A stretch of DNA of 60,665 nt from Bacteroidaceae bacterium (lineage in GTDB: Bacteria; Bacteroidota; Bacteroidia; Bacteroidales; Bacteroidaceae): positions 123,106 through 183,770 of the forward strand of contig JAGCPB010000058.1 in assembly GCA_017642425.1 (NCBI GenBank), written 5' to 3'. The notes beneath the pieces were generated by a model. The model searched no databases, was not told the DNA's origin, and saw only the letters and a program-made list of their open reading frames with translations. This document shows, one piece after another, positions 1-7,848 of this stretch; position 1 is the first letter of the stretch; every line of letters starts with the position of its first letter. The position numbers were made by a program, and so were the translations under genes.

Positions 1-267
1 GTCCTTTTCTTTCTGTGCATTCTCTTCATCACTCATTCTATGCTTCTTAAAAAAACCGTCACTATTACCCTTAAGTTGAAGGCCCATAATATAGCCCGTT
101 GTCCCTAACTGATTGTATGTCTCAGTTAGTCCAATCTCTGTCTCATATGCATCTATGGACATGAATTCGCAGTAGAGCTTATCATAACGATTATTATCTA
201 CCGTTGCCTCCTTACCACAAGAAAGGATAGAAAGCAAAACCATTGATAATAACCAAATCCTTCTCAT
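1..267 (-). CDS. truncated lipoprotein gene, 5' part only
   Basis: An open frame on the minus strand starts at the ATG at 265-267 and runs off the left edge, giving 89 residues without a stop. The first 16 residues form a hydrophobic signal sequence ending in a lipobox (L-S-I-L-S-C, Cys16), so the product is expected to be an outer-membrane or periplasmic lipoprotein. The remaining visible sequence is polar, with a charged end, and I do not recognise a family. It lies 118 bp from the 3' end of the DUF349 gene on the same strand. Because only the N-terminal part is visible, its function cannot be given. Confidence 0.6.
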   Translation of the reverse strand, partial: MRRIWLLSMVLLSILSCGKEATVDNNRYDKLYCEFMSIDAYETEIGLTETYNQLGTTGYIMGLQLKGNSDGFFKKHRMSDEENAQKEKD

Positions 268-385
268 CTTTATTTGTTTACTGAATTATTGAATTTCGAT
301 TCTTAAAAATGCTTATCGCAATGTCCACTTGGTTCTGAATGAACATTTAAGCACCTCATCCCTGTACGAGTCCGACCCTATTATG

Positions 386-2206
386 TTATTCTTCTGCGTC
401 GAGGGATCTTATCTGGGCAAGCAGGTCGTCAGCCTCCTGCTTGAGAGTCTCAATCTTGGACTTGATGGCATCGACAAATCCGCTACCGGCTTTGCTGGAG
501 GCGTTCATGAATCCCAGGTTATTCTCATATGTCTGGAGCTCGCTCTTTTTCTGCTCATACTGGCGCTGCAGCTTTTCACGCGGTGAGCCTGCCTCACGGG
601 CGGCAACTCCACGCTGGGCCGGACGGCCGCGGCGAGTGCTTACCATGTTTGCAAAGGGCTCCATGGCAGCCTTGAACTGGGCGGCAATCTTGTCTTTCAC
701 CTTGAAGGGTACAAATCCTATGCCGTTCCACTCATCAACCAGTTGCTGGATGGCCTGGATATCATCATCGCTCAGGTTATCGGCATCAAACTCCTTGAGC
801 TTGGCCAAAATTTCCTTCTTGGCTGCAAGGTTGGTGTTCTCCTCACGTTTCTTTGATGAGGTGTTCTTGTCACGCTGCTCGTAGAAATAGTCACATGCAC
901 CAATAAAGCGCTTCCAGATTGAGTTGGTGTACTTTTTCTGAATGGGGCCAATCTCACGCCACTGTTTCTGGAGCTCTGCCATCTTATCGGCGGTCTCCTT
1001 CCAGTCTGTGCTCTCCTTGAGGGCCTCAGCCTGCTCACACAGGGCGGTTTTCTTTTCAAGGTTGGCCGTCATATCAGTCTTGGCCTGCTTAAAGAATTCT
1101 CCCTTGCGACTGAAGAATGCATCGCATGCGGCGCGGAAACGCTCAAATATCTTCTGGTTCTGCTTGGCTGGGGCAAAACCTATATCTTTCCACTTTTTCT
1201 GGAGTGCAAGCACCTCCTGAGTCTTGTCATTCCAGCTCTGGAATGTGGTAAGTTTGTCAAACTCTATGCCTTCCAGAAGTTCGCATATCACGGTCTTCTG
1301 GTCCAGATTCTCTTTCTCCTTTTCCTTGAGCAGCTCAAAATGCTGCTGATGACGCTTGTTGATTACGGTCGATGCAGCCTTGAACCTGGTCCATATCTCC
1401 TCTCTTGACTCCTTTGATACGGGACCTGTCTCACGGTAGTCCTGATGCAGTTTCTGGAGCTTGCGGAAAGCACCTACTATGTCAGGATCCTCTGCAAGTT
1501 TTTCGGCCTCCTCACAGATGGCAATCTTGGCCTCCATGTTCTTCTTGAAGTCATACTCGCGGAACTCGTTGTTCAGCTTCTGTATGTCATAGAACTGCTC
1601 GGCGTACTGCTGGTAGGCTTTCCAGAGTTCATTGGCCTTATCGGCCGGAACTTCTTTTATCTCTTTCCACTCCTGGAGCAGGGCCTTGAACTCATTGTAT
1701 GATGCACCCTCAGTATTGGCCTTCTCTATAAGAGCCTTGAACTGGTCAAGCAGAGCCAGTTTCTTCTTGTAGTTCTCTTTCTGGACAATCTCAAGAGCCT
1801 CCTGTGCGGCGGCTTTCTTCTCCTTGATGATATTCATCAGCTTGCGGTACTGCTCCTCTAGCGGATCGGGCTCGGGCTTGAACTCCTCGGCTGTGCCTCC
1901 GCCTGCTACAAATGCGGCAATCTGCTCCTCTTGGGCTGCTCTGTGCAACTTGTAGAAAGCCTGCTTGAGACTCTCCAACTCGGGACGCTTAGCTATATTG
2001 ATATCGCCTACCATCTCCTGCAGGCGTGCTATTATACTCTCTCTTGTAAGGGCGGTTTCTGGTACTGTTTCTTCCTGAACGGCCTCATCCACAACACTCT
2101 CCTGCTCAAGATCCTTTTCCTCCTGAACATCTGCCTCTACCTTAACGGGAGTCTGCTCTTCCTGCTTCACCTCCTGAATCATATCTTTCTTCTCTTCCTC
2201 TTCCAT
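386..2206 (-). CDS. DUF349 domain-containing protein
   Basis: The 606-residue product has a very acidic Glu-rich head (about residues 1-70). Tandem alpha-helical units follow between about 130 and 540 that repeat a pattern of W-K-x-I-G, R-F-x-A and a final W; these match the DUF349 family as I recall it. The C-terminus (about 545-606) is a lysine/glutamate-rich coiled coil. No signal peptide or membrane segment is visible, so it should be cytoplasmic. Proteins of this type are widespread in Bacteroidota and of uncertain function. The gene is 98 bp from mgtE on the same strand. The ATG at 2206 is the first start and opens directly into the acidic head. Confidence 0.8.
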   Translation of the reverse strand: MEEEEKKDMIQEVKQEEQTPVKVEADVQEEKDLEQESVVDEAVQEETVPETALTRESIIARLQEMVGDINIAKRPELESLKQAFYKLHRAAQEEQIAAFVAGGGTAEEFKPEPDPLEEQYRKLMNIIKEKKAAAQEALEIVQKENYKKKLALLDQFKALIEKANTEGASYNEFKALLQEWKEIKEVPADKANELWKAYQQYAEQFYDIQKLNNEFREYDFKKNMEAKIAICEEAEKLAEDPDIVGAFRKLQKLHQDYRETGPVSKESREEIWTRFKAASTVINKRHQQHFELLKEKEKENLDQKTVICELLEGIEFDKLTTFQSWNDKTQEVLALQKKWKDIGFAPAKQNQKIFERFRAACDAFFSRKGEFFKQAKTDMTANLEKKTALCEQAEALKESTDWKETADKMAELQKQWREIGPIQKKYTNSIWKRFIGACDYFYEQRDKNTSSKKREENTNLAAKKEILAKLKEFDADNLSDDDIQAIQQLVDEWNGIGFVPFKVKDKIAAQFKAAMEPFANMVSTRRGRPAQRGVAAREAGSPREKLQRQYEQKKSELQTYENNLGFMNASSKAGSGFVDAIKSKIETLKQEADDLLAQIRSLDAEE

Positions 2207-2304
2207 AACGGGAATGATTTACATTGTTAATATCTCAGCAAAAGATGCAAATAAAAACAATTATCCGCAAAACACCTAATTTCTAGACACTTTTCTGAAA
2301 GGGG

Positions 2305-3645
2305 CTAAATAATCAGCGTGATCACAAGCATGTAGATTCCCATACCCAACAGGTCATTGGTTATCTGGACAAAGGGGCCGGTGGCTATTGCAGGGTCAAT
2401 GTGGATTTTCTCAAATATAAGCGGCAGCAGAGTACCCCACAGGGTTCCTATAAGCACCAGCGCAAAGAGGCTTACGGGAACGGCGTAAGTAACGGTTTCA
2501 GAAAAACCGAACTGGTATATGTTATATCCCAAGACTATCAGTGACAGCACGATGGCGTTGAGCAGAGCCACAGCACTCTCCTTGAACACCTGTTTCCAGA
2601 TATTTGACGTGTTGAGCGAACCGTTGGCAAGACCCTGTACGACAATAGCCGATGACTGGGTGCCCACGTTGCCGCCCGTACCGCCTATAAGCGGGATGAA
2701 CAGCAGCAAACCCACATAACATTGCAACGTAGGCTCAAACTTACCCAGCAGCATGGAGTTGAGAATACCTCCCAGCATACCTATCAGCAGCCAGGGAATT
2801 CGCGCCCACATCTGACGGAACACGCTGTCATCGGTCTCTACGTCACTGGTAAGACCCGATGCCATCTGGTAGTCATGCTCCTGTTGTTCACGCAACTCAT
2901 CGATCACGTCATCAACAGTAATCTGTCCCTGCAGGCGGCCGATGCTGTCAATTACCGGAACCGATACCAGGTTATACTTCTCTATCATCTGCACCACATC
3001 ATCAATTGGTGTGTCAACCTTAGTGCTTATCACGTCCTCATCCATAACGTATTTTACCTTTGATACAGACGGGTTGGTAATCATCTTCTTGAGCGGGAAC
3101 ACGCCCTTAAGGCGGCCGTCATCATCTACTACATAGACGTTGTATATCTCATCCAGGTCCTCGGCCTGCTTGCGCATCTCCTGCAGACACTCCGGCATGG
3201 ACATGTTCTCATTCACCACCACCATCTCGGTGCCCATAAGACCACCGGCGGTATCCTCATCATACTGCATCAGGTCAACGATATCGCTGGCCTGCTCTAT
3301 ATCGCCTATATGGGCCAACACCTCCTCCTGCTTTTCTTCATCCAGGTCCTGAATGATATCAACAGCATCGTCGGTGTCCATGTTGTCGATGAACTTGCTG
3401 GCAATGAGTTCTGACGGGAGTTCATCAAGGAGTCGCTTACGGTTGTCCTCATCCATCTCAACCAGCACATCGGCAGCGGTCTCGTTGTCCAGCTGCCTGT
3501 ACACCAGGCGGGCCTCGTCAACGTCAAGCTCATCACACAGCTCGGCAATATCGGCGGGGTGCATATCCTCCAGGATGGCTTTCAGCTTTTCGGCATCCTG
3601 GTTCTCTATCACTTCAAGTATGTTATCCAGAAATTCCTTCTCCAT
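2305..3645 (-). CDS. mgtE: magnesium transporter MgtE
   Basis: The 446-residue protein has the standard MgtE order: a superhelical N-domain (about 5-125, with H-P-A-D-I-A-E-L near residue 30), a paired CBS domain (about 130-255) and a C-terminal membrane domain from about 280 with about five helices. The membrane part contains the glycine-rich stretch G-G-T-G-G-N-V-G-T-Q typical of the Mg2+ pore. The family forms a homodimeric Mg2+ channel that closes when the cytosolic domains bind Mg2+. Length and motifs are normal. It lies between rsmA and the DUF349 gene on the same strand. Confidence 0.93.
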   Translation of the reverse strand: MEKEFLDNILEVIENQDAEKLKAILEDMHPADIAELCDELDVDEARLVYRQLDNETAADVLVEMDEDNRKRLLDELPSELIASKFIDNMDTDDAVDIIQDLDEEKQEEVLAHIGDIEQASDIVDLMQYDEDTAGGLMGTEMVVVNENMSMPECLQEMRKQAEDLDEIYNVYVVDDDGRLKGVFPLKKMITNPSVSKVKYVMDEDVISTKVDTPIDDVVQMIEKYNLVSVPVIDSIGRLQGQITVDDVIDELREQQEHDYQMASGLTSDVETDDSVFRQMWARIPWLLIGMLGGILNSMLLGKFEPTLQCYVGLLLFIPLIGGTGGNVGTQSSAIVVQGLANGSLNTSNIWKQVFKESAVALLNAIVLSLIVLGYNIYQFGFSETVTYAVPVSLFALVLIGTLWGTLLPLIFEKIHIDPAIATGPFVQITNDLLGMGIYMLVITLII

Positions 3646-3723
3646 TGTTCTCTGAATATTTTGGCCATTGAAGTCTGGCCGGTCCTAAGATACGGTTTAT
3701 TGTTCTCTAAGGTGTCCCAATGG

Positions 3724-4503
3724 TCAGGCATCCCTGCCTTCAACCATGTTTGTCAGACGGATGAAATCCTCAACTGACAACTGTTCGGGACGTTTGTCCA
3801 GATACGGACAGTCCGCCGGTAGAGGGGAGTCTTTCTCGTAGACCTGTCTCAATGAGTTTCGCAACATCTTTCGGCGCATCCCGAACGTACATTTCACGAT
3901 TTTACGGAATAGAGCCTCGTTGCACCCCAGCTGGCGACGGCTGTTACGCTGTAGGCGTATCACGCCACTCTTGACCTTTGGAGGCGGGTCAAAGACGTTT
4001 TCATTTACGGTAAAAAGATATTCGGTGTCATACCATGCCTGTATGAAAACGCTCAGTATGCCGTAGTCCTTGTTTCCCGGACCGGAGCATATGCGTTGTG
4101 CAACCTCACGCTGAAGCATTCCGGTACAGCATGGTATGAGCTCCATGTTGTCCAGCATACTGAAGAATATCTGGCTGGATATATTGTAAGGATAGTTTCC
4201 TGTCAGTACGAACTGACGGCCGTTAAAGACCTCATTCAGGTCCATCTTGAGGAAATCGCCCTCAATAACGTTAAGTTCAGGGTAGTTCTCATGCAGGTAT
4301 GCAACAGACTCGGTGTCTATCTCAACCACCTTGAGTTCACGTTTTTTCTGACTTAGGAATTGTGTAAGAACCCCTGTACCGGGTCCTATTTCAAGAATCG
4401 GGAGGTCGGCGCGTGCATCAACAGTGCCGGCTATACGCTGAGCGATATCCATATCCCTCAGGAAATGTTGGCCTAGTGCCTTTTTGGGTCTTACTGTCCG
4501 CAT
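3724..4503 (-). CDS. rsmA: 16S rRNA adenine(1518/1519)-N6-dimethyltransferase RsmA (KsgA)
   Basis: RsmA dimethylates two adjacent adenines in the 3' hairpin of 16S rRNA during 30S maturation. The protein shows the family opening R-P-K-K-A-L-G-Q-H-F-L, the SAM-binding motif E-I-G-P-G-T-G (about residues 38-44) and the catalytic N-Y-P-Y (about 103-106). The open frame extends 33 codons further upstream, but conserved sequence begins at M-R-T-V-R-P-K-K, so I chose the ATG at 4501-4503 (259 aa, usual length). It is followed 78 bp later by mgtE and is divergent from the flippase-like gene at 4640. Confidence 0.93.
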   Translation of the reverse strand: MRTVRPKKALGQHFLRDMDIAQRIAGTVDARADLPILEIGPGTGVLTQFLSQKKRELKVVEIDTESVAYLHENYPELNVIEGDFLKMDLNEVFNGRQFVLTGNYPYNISSQIFFSMLDNMELIPCCTGMLQREVAQRICSGPGNKDYGILSVFIQAWYDTEYLFTVNENVFDPPPKVKSGVIRLQRNSRRQLGCNEALFRKIVKCTFGMRRKMLRNSLRQVYEKDSPLPADCPYLDKRPEQLSVEDFIRLTNMVEGRDA

Positions 4504-4555
4504 CAACGTCGTCCATATAGAATATGTTTGGTTAACAAATAAGCGAAAATAGTTG

Positions 4556-4563
4556 TATCTTCG
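4556..4563 (+). promoter_or_regulatory. candidate -7 element for the flippase-meaB operon
   Basis: TATCTTCG followed by CAC fits the Bacteroidota -7 consensus TAnnTTTG with one mismatch, 76 bp before the ATG at 4640. The best upstream TTTG is 25 bp away, longer than usual, so the -33 element is doubtful. Confidence 0.3.
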
Positions 4564-4639
4564 CACATTGAATGCAGACCTCCCGCCGCATTCGTACGGC
4601 AAAGGTAGGCAAAATCATCCATAGGGTGTACACTTTGTA

Positions 4640-5647
4640 ATGAAAAAGATAACTTCAACCACACTTAAGATAGCCATTCCGCTGCTCATATCGGCAGTGG
4701 TGCTCTATTATACCTACCGCGACTATGATTTCAGCCAGTTCCGGACAGATCTGGCAAGCATCAAATGGGGATGGCTTGCGGCTGCGCTCTCATTCAGCGC
4801 TCTGGGACCTCTGTTCCGCGGCTTGCGCTGGAACCTGCTGCTTGAACCCATAGGTTACGACGTGCCCAAGAAAGATACCGTACTGACCGTATTCACCGGT
4901 TATGCCGCCAATATCATCATTCCCCGTGTGGGTGAGATCTGCCGATGCGGGATGCTTGAACAGAACGCCAAGGTTCCTTTCAGCAAGGGTCTGGGCACAC
5001 TGGTGGCTGAGCGTGTGGTCGATGCAGTGCTGCTGGGACTGATCGTGGTGGCAGGCATATTGGTCTCCTGGAATGAGTTCCAACTGCTTCTTACACCCAC
5101 CGATGCTGATCTGGCTGCACCCGTGGCAGAGAGCATACCGCTTTTGCATAACCCCAAATTCTGGTTCTGGACTATAGGAATCATACTGTTTATTGCCGTC
5201 TGCTGGTGGGCTTGCGTAAAGTTCCGCCTGTGGGACAAGGTAAAGAGTTTTATCCAGGGATTCTGGGAGGGATTCCTGTCACTCAAGCAGATAAAGCGCC
5301 TGCCGCTGTTCCTGGCATACTCTATTGGAATCTGGATATGCTACTACCTTGAGCTCTATCTGGCATTCTATTGCCTGCCGTCTACCGCAACCGTCGGCCC
5401 GATAGGCGGATTGGCCTGTTTTGCAGCCAGCAGCGTGGCGGTACTGGTACCCACTCCCAACGGGGCCGGCCCCTGGAACCTGGCAATAGTAAAGATGCTG
5501 GGCATTTACGGAGCCAAGACCAATGAGGCCCAGATAATGTCATTCGTGCTGCATTTCTGCCAGACCATGATCTATCTGCTCTGCGGATTCATAGCCTGGA
5601 TTGCACTTAAAATAATACACCGCAATGGAACATCCCGAGAACAGTGA
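4640..5647 (+). CDS. flippase-like integral membrane protein (lysylphosphatidylglycerol synthase TM family, UPF0104)
   Basis: This 335-residue protein is mostly hydrophobic, with about eight membrane helices. It contains family-type features: an early R-G-L-R-W segment (about residue 55-60), a P-R-x-G-E-x-C-R stretch near residue 95, and a late V-P-T-P-N-G-A-G-P-W stretch near residue 275. The family includes the membrane half of MprF and stand-alone proteins thought to move or bind lipids. No catalytic lysyltransferase domain is present, so transport is more likely than aminoacylation, but the substrate is unknown. Its last 23 bp overlap meaB in another frame, implying co-transcription. Confidence 0.75.
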   Translation: MKKITSTTLKIAIPLLISAVVLYYTYRDYDFSQFRTDLASIKWGWLAAALSFSALGPLFRGLRWNLLLEPIGYDVPKKDTVLTVFTGYAANIIIPRVGEICRCGMLEQNAKVPFSKGLGTLVAERVVDAVLLGLIVVAGILVSWNEFQLLLTPTDADLAAPVAESIPLLHNPKFWFWTIGIILFIAVCWWACVKFRLWDKVKSFIQGFWEGFLSLKQIKRLPLFLAYSIGIWICYYLELYLAFYCLPSTATVGPIGGLACFAASSVAVLVPTPNGAGPWNLAIVKMLGIYGAKTNEAQIMSFVLHFCQTMIYLLCGFIAWIALKIIHRNGTSREQ

Positions 5648-6719
5648 AGAGTACAAAGGACTGGCCGTGAACAGCGGAGTAATCAGCCCGGGGTCAGTGA
5701 ACCCCTACCTTAAGGGCCGCAAGATATACCGCCCCACCCTGTCAGTGCAGGATTATGTGGATGGCATAGTCAAGGGTAACGTGACTGTGCTCAGCCAGGC
5801 TGTTACACTTGTGGAGAGCCTTAAGCCGGAGCATCAGGCCATAGCTCAGGAGGTGATAGAGAAATGCCTCCCATACGCAGGCAACTCCGTACGCATAGGC
5901 ATAAGCGGTGTTCCGGGTGCCGGCAAGAGTACCAGCATCGATGCTTTCGGCCTGCATGTACTCAAAGACGGCGGCAAACTGGCGGTACTGGCCATAGACC
6001 CCAGTTCCGAGCGCACCAAAGGCAGCATTCTGGGTGACAAGACCCGCATGGAGCGTCTGGCAGTGCATCCCAAGGCGTTTATCCGCCCCAGCCCATCGGC
6101 CGGTTCACTGGGCGGCGTAGCCCGCAAGACCCGTGAGACCATTGTGCTGTGTGAGGCTGCCGGTTTTGACAAGATATTCGTGGAGACCGTAGGCGTGGGC
6201 CAGAGTGAGACTGCGGTCCACTCAATGGTGGATTTCTTCCTGCTCATACAGCTGGCCGGCACCGGCGATGAACTGCAAGGCATAAAGCGCGGCATCATGG
6301 AGATGGCTGATGGCATCATCATAAACAAGGCCGATGGAGACAACGCCCCCAAGGCTGAGCTTGCAGCCAACTCGTTCCGCAACGCACTGCACCTGTTCCC
6401 GCCATCGGAGAGTGGCTGGACGCCCAAGGTTCTTACCTACTCCGGATTCTATGAGTACCGTATAAAAGAGGTATGGGATATGGTATGGGAGTATATAGAC
6501 TTTGTAAAGAAGAACGGCTACTTCCAGTACCGCCGCAACGAGCAGGCCAAGTATTGGATGTATGAGTCCATCAACGAATCCCTCAAGAACGGCTTCTACA
6601 ACGACCCCGAAATCTCCGCCCGCCTATCCGAGTTCGAGACCCAGGTTCTTGGAGGTCAGCAAACCTCTTTCGCCGCTGCCCACAAGCTGTTAGAGCTATA
6701 CTATTCCAAGAAAGGTTAG
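5625..6719 (+). CDS. meaB: methylmalonyl-CoA mutase-associated GTPase MeaB (ArgK family)
   Basis: A 364-residue G3E-type GTPase. Visible motifs are the Walker A G-V-P-G-A-G-K-S (about 95-102), L-A-I-D-P-S-S (switch region), E-T-V-G-V-G-Q-S-E and the guanine-specificity N-K-A-D-G-D. MeaB protects and reloads adenosylcobalamin-dependent methylmalonyl-CoA mutase, consistent with propionate/succinate metabolism in Bacteroidales. The mutase genes are not in this window. The N-terminus is about 35 residues longer than the most conserved part and begins inside the upstream gene. The C-terminal helical arm used for dimerisation is present. Confidence 0.92.
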   Translation: MEHPENSEEYKGLAVNSGVISPGSVNPYLKGRKIYRPTLSVQDYVDGIVKGNVTVLSQAVTLVESLKPEHQAIAQEVIEKCLPYAGNSVRIGISGVPGAGKSTSIDAFGLHVLKDGGKLAVLAIDPSSERTKGSILGDKTRMERLAVHPKAFIRPSPSAGSLGGVARKTRETIVLCEAAGFDKIFVETVGVGQSETAVHSMVDFFLLIQLAGTGDELQGIKRGIMEMADGIIINKADGDNAPKAELAANSFRNALHLFPPSESGWTPKVLTYSGFYEYRIKEVWDMVWEYIDFVKKNGYFQYRRNEQAKYWMYESINESLKNGFYNDPEISARLSEFETQVLGGQQTSFAAAHKLLELYYSKKG

Positions 6720-6746
6720 GGTCGGCTCACTTTGAAAGAGCATTAC

Positions 6747-6941
6747 GCCGTAGGATAGGGGTTGACGGAGCAGATTCCTCCGGGCTACTCCAGGCCCCTC
6801 CAGACCCTAAACGTCGAACTCGTCCTCATGGTCCCCTACGGGGCCCAACGTTCCTCAAACATGCGCCGTTCTTAACGGGATCTTCCGGGGCCTTCCGCTA
6901 TACGCCCTCCGCAAATGCTCCGTCAACCCCTATCCTACGGC
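6747..6941. repeat. 195-bp element bounded by a 26-bp perfect inverted repeat
   Basis: Positions 6747-6772 and 6916-6941 are exact reverse complements over 26 bases, separated by 143 bases. The interior holds smaller hairpins, for example CCCC-TAC-GGGG near 6830 and CCGTT-CTT-AACGG near 6870. No convincing ORF lies in it. It could be a MITE-like insertion, a dispersed intergenic repeat or a structured RNA. No target-site duplication is apparent at the edges. It follows meaB by 27 bp and may also stop transcription. Confidence 0.7.
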
Positions 6942-6952
6942 TCCATTCCTGC

Positions 6953-6988
6953 AACTGGAAACCTACAAAAAACTGGAAACCTACAAAA
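6953..6988. repeat. two tandem 18-bp repeats
   Basis: The 18-base unit starting AACTGGAAACCTAC occurs twice back to back (6953-6970, 6971-6988). It sits between the 26-bp inverted-repeat element and a 14-bp palindrome at 6996-7009. Confidence 0.75.
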
Positions 6989-7136
6989 AAAATGTTACGC
7001 ACGTGCGTACGTATCGGTGCGAGCGAATGCTTGGAGCGAGACCGCGGTCCCGGAGGGCCGCCAAGCGGAATGAAATGGAGCGCGTTTGCAGAGCAAACTA
7101 AAAAAAGGAAAGAGGGCGGAGCCTCAGCTCCGTCCT
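6989..7136. other. hairpin-rich intergenic stretch
   Basis: This stretch has no credible gene. It contains a perfect 14-bp palindrome (6996-7009). A nested helix lies around 7030-7070, where CTTGG pairs with CCAAG and encloses GCGG/CCGC. A near-perfect hairpin runs from 7107 to 7143 with a 6-base loop. The ORFs over it, including frames reading G-S-S-P-G-S-P, are translations of tRNA sequence and are spurious. Confidence 0.5.
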
Positions 7137-7165
7137 CCTTTCCTGGTTCGAGTCCGGGTAGCCCA
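7137..7165 (+). repeat. inverted 29-nt copy of the tRNA-Gln 3' end
   Basis: These 29 bases are identical to the variable loop, T arm and 3' acceptor strand of the tRNA-Gln gene at 7202-7272 but lie on the opposite strand. No matching 5' half exists upstream, so it is a partial duplication and not a tRNA gene. The discriminator position differs (A in place of G). Confidence 0.8.
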
Positions 7166-7167
7166 AC

Positions 7168-7194
7168 AAAAAAAAGAGACGCGTTTGCGTCTCT
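7168..7194 (-). terminator. intrinsic terminator of tRNA-Gln
   Basis: On the minus strand an 8-bp perfect stem (AGAGACGC/GCGTCTCT, 4-base loop) is followed by eight T residues, starting 8 nt after the tRNA-Gln 3' end. Confidence 0.8.
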
Positions 7195-7201
7195 CTTCTT
7201 G

Positions 7202-7272
7202 CTGGGCTACCCGGACTCGAACCAGGAAAGGCAGGACCAGAATCTGCAGTGTTACCATTACACCATAGCCCA
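7202..7272 (-). tRNA. tRNA-Gln(CUG)
   Basis: The minus strand folds as a cloverleaf. The acceptor stem is TGGGCTA/TAGCCCA, the D arm contains GGTGTAATGGTAACAC, the anticodon loop reads TTCTGGT (anticodon CTG), and the T arm contains GGTTCGAGTCC. The discriminator is G and CCA is not encoded. The U1 start and the CTG anticodon fit glutamine. The innermost anticodon-stem pair is an A-C mismatch. Confidence 0.93.
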
Positions 7273-7293
7273 GTACAATGCTCAAAAGCGGTG

Positions 7294-7322
7294 CAAATAT
7301 ACTGCTTTTTTATGGAACACAA
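7294..7322 (-). promoter_or_regulatory. Bacteroidota-type promoter of tRNA-Gln
   Basis: On the minus strand, TTG (7322-7320) and TATATTTG (7301-7294) are separated by 18 bp, upstream of the tRNA 5' end at 7272. Both elements and the spacing fit the -33/-7 pattern. Confidence 0.6.
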
Positions 7323-7401
7323 ATTTTTTGGCATATTTTTTGTGCTAACAACCTTTGAAAATAAACGTCATCAAAATGTCAAATCATTCTGAGGGATTTC
7401 T

Positions 7402-7409
7402 TATTTTTG
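7402..7409 (+). promoter_or_regulatory. candidate -7 element for rsfS-ftsH-cdsA
   Basis: TATTTTTG matches the TAnnTTTG consensus exactly, 30 bp before the rsfS ATG. No clear -33 TTG is seen at normal spacing. Confidence 0.4.
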
Positions 7410-7439
7410 CATTTTAAGAACAAATACAAAATCACCTGA

Positions 7440-7808
7440 ATGGCGAAAAAGAAAAAGAGAGAAAGCATAATAGAGAGCATCATTGAAGGAATTCAGGAGC
7501 GCAAAGGAGAGGGTATTACCGTAGTTGACCTTACAGGCATTGAGGATACCGTGTGCCGTTATTTCGTGATATGCCAGGGAGGCACGCCTAACCAGACGCT
7601 GGCAATTGAGGACTCCATTCGCGAGACTGTACGCATCAAGGAGGGCCGCAAGCCTGACTTTGTGGAGGGAGCACGCTACGCACATTGGATAGCGATGGAT
7701 TACGGTGACGTGATGGTACATATTTTCATACCTGAACTGCGCAAGTTCTATGACCTGGAGCACCTTTGGGCCGATGCCGTGACTGAGGAGATTCCTGACT
7801 TGGCATGA
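7440..7808 (+). CDS. rsfS: ribosome silencing factor RsfS (Iojap/DUF143)
   Basis: The 122-residue protein has the RsfS core: an early I-x-E-x-K-G-E-x-I-x-V-V-D-L-T segment, V-C-R-Y-F-V-I-C-Q-G, and D-Y-G-D-V-M-V-H-I-F near the end. RsfS binds ribosomal protein uL14 and blocks subunit joining under nutrient limitation. It begins with a lysine-rich head. It is first in a tight run with ftsH (40-bp gap) and cdsA, the usual Bacteroidales arrangement, so all three are probably one transcript from the TATTTTTG element upstream. Confidence 0.92.
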   Translation: MAKKKKRESIIESIIEGIQERKGEGITVVDLTGIEDTVCRYFVICQGGTPNQTLAIEDSIRETVRIKEGRKPDFVEGARYAHWIAMDYGDVMVHIFIPELRKFYDLEHLWADAVTEEIPDLA

Positions 7809-7848
7809 CACCTTGGCATAACCTGAACTGACATTACCAGCAACCAAT

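Noticed and set aside
4504-4602. 33 extra N-terminal residues for RsmA
   Set aside because: The extra residues do not match the family, and conserved sequence starts at M-R-T-V-R-P-K-K.
7098-7334. ORFs around 6992-7348 with G-S-S-P-G-S-P-like peptides
   Set aside because: They are translations of tRNA-Gln and its inverted copy on either strand, a known artefact.
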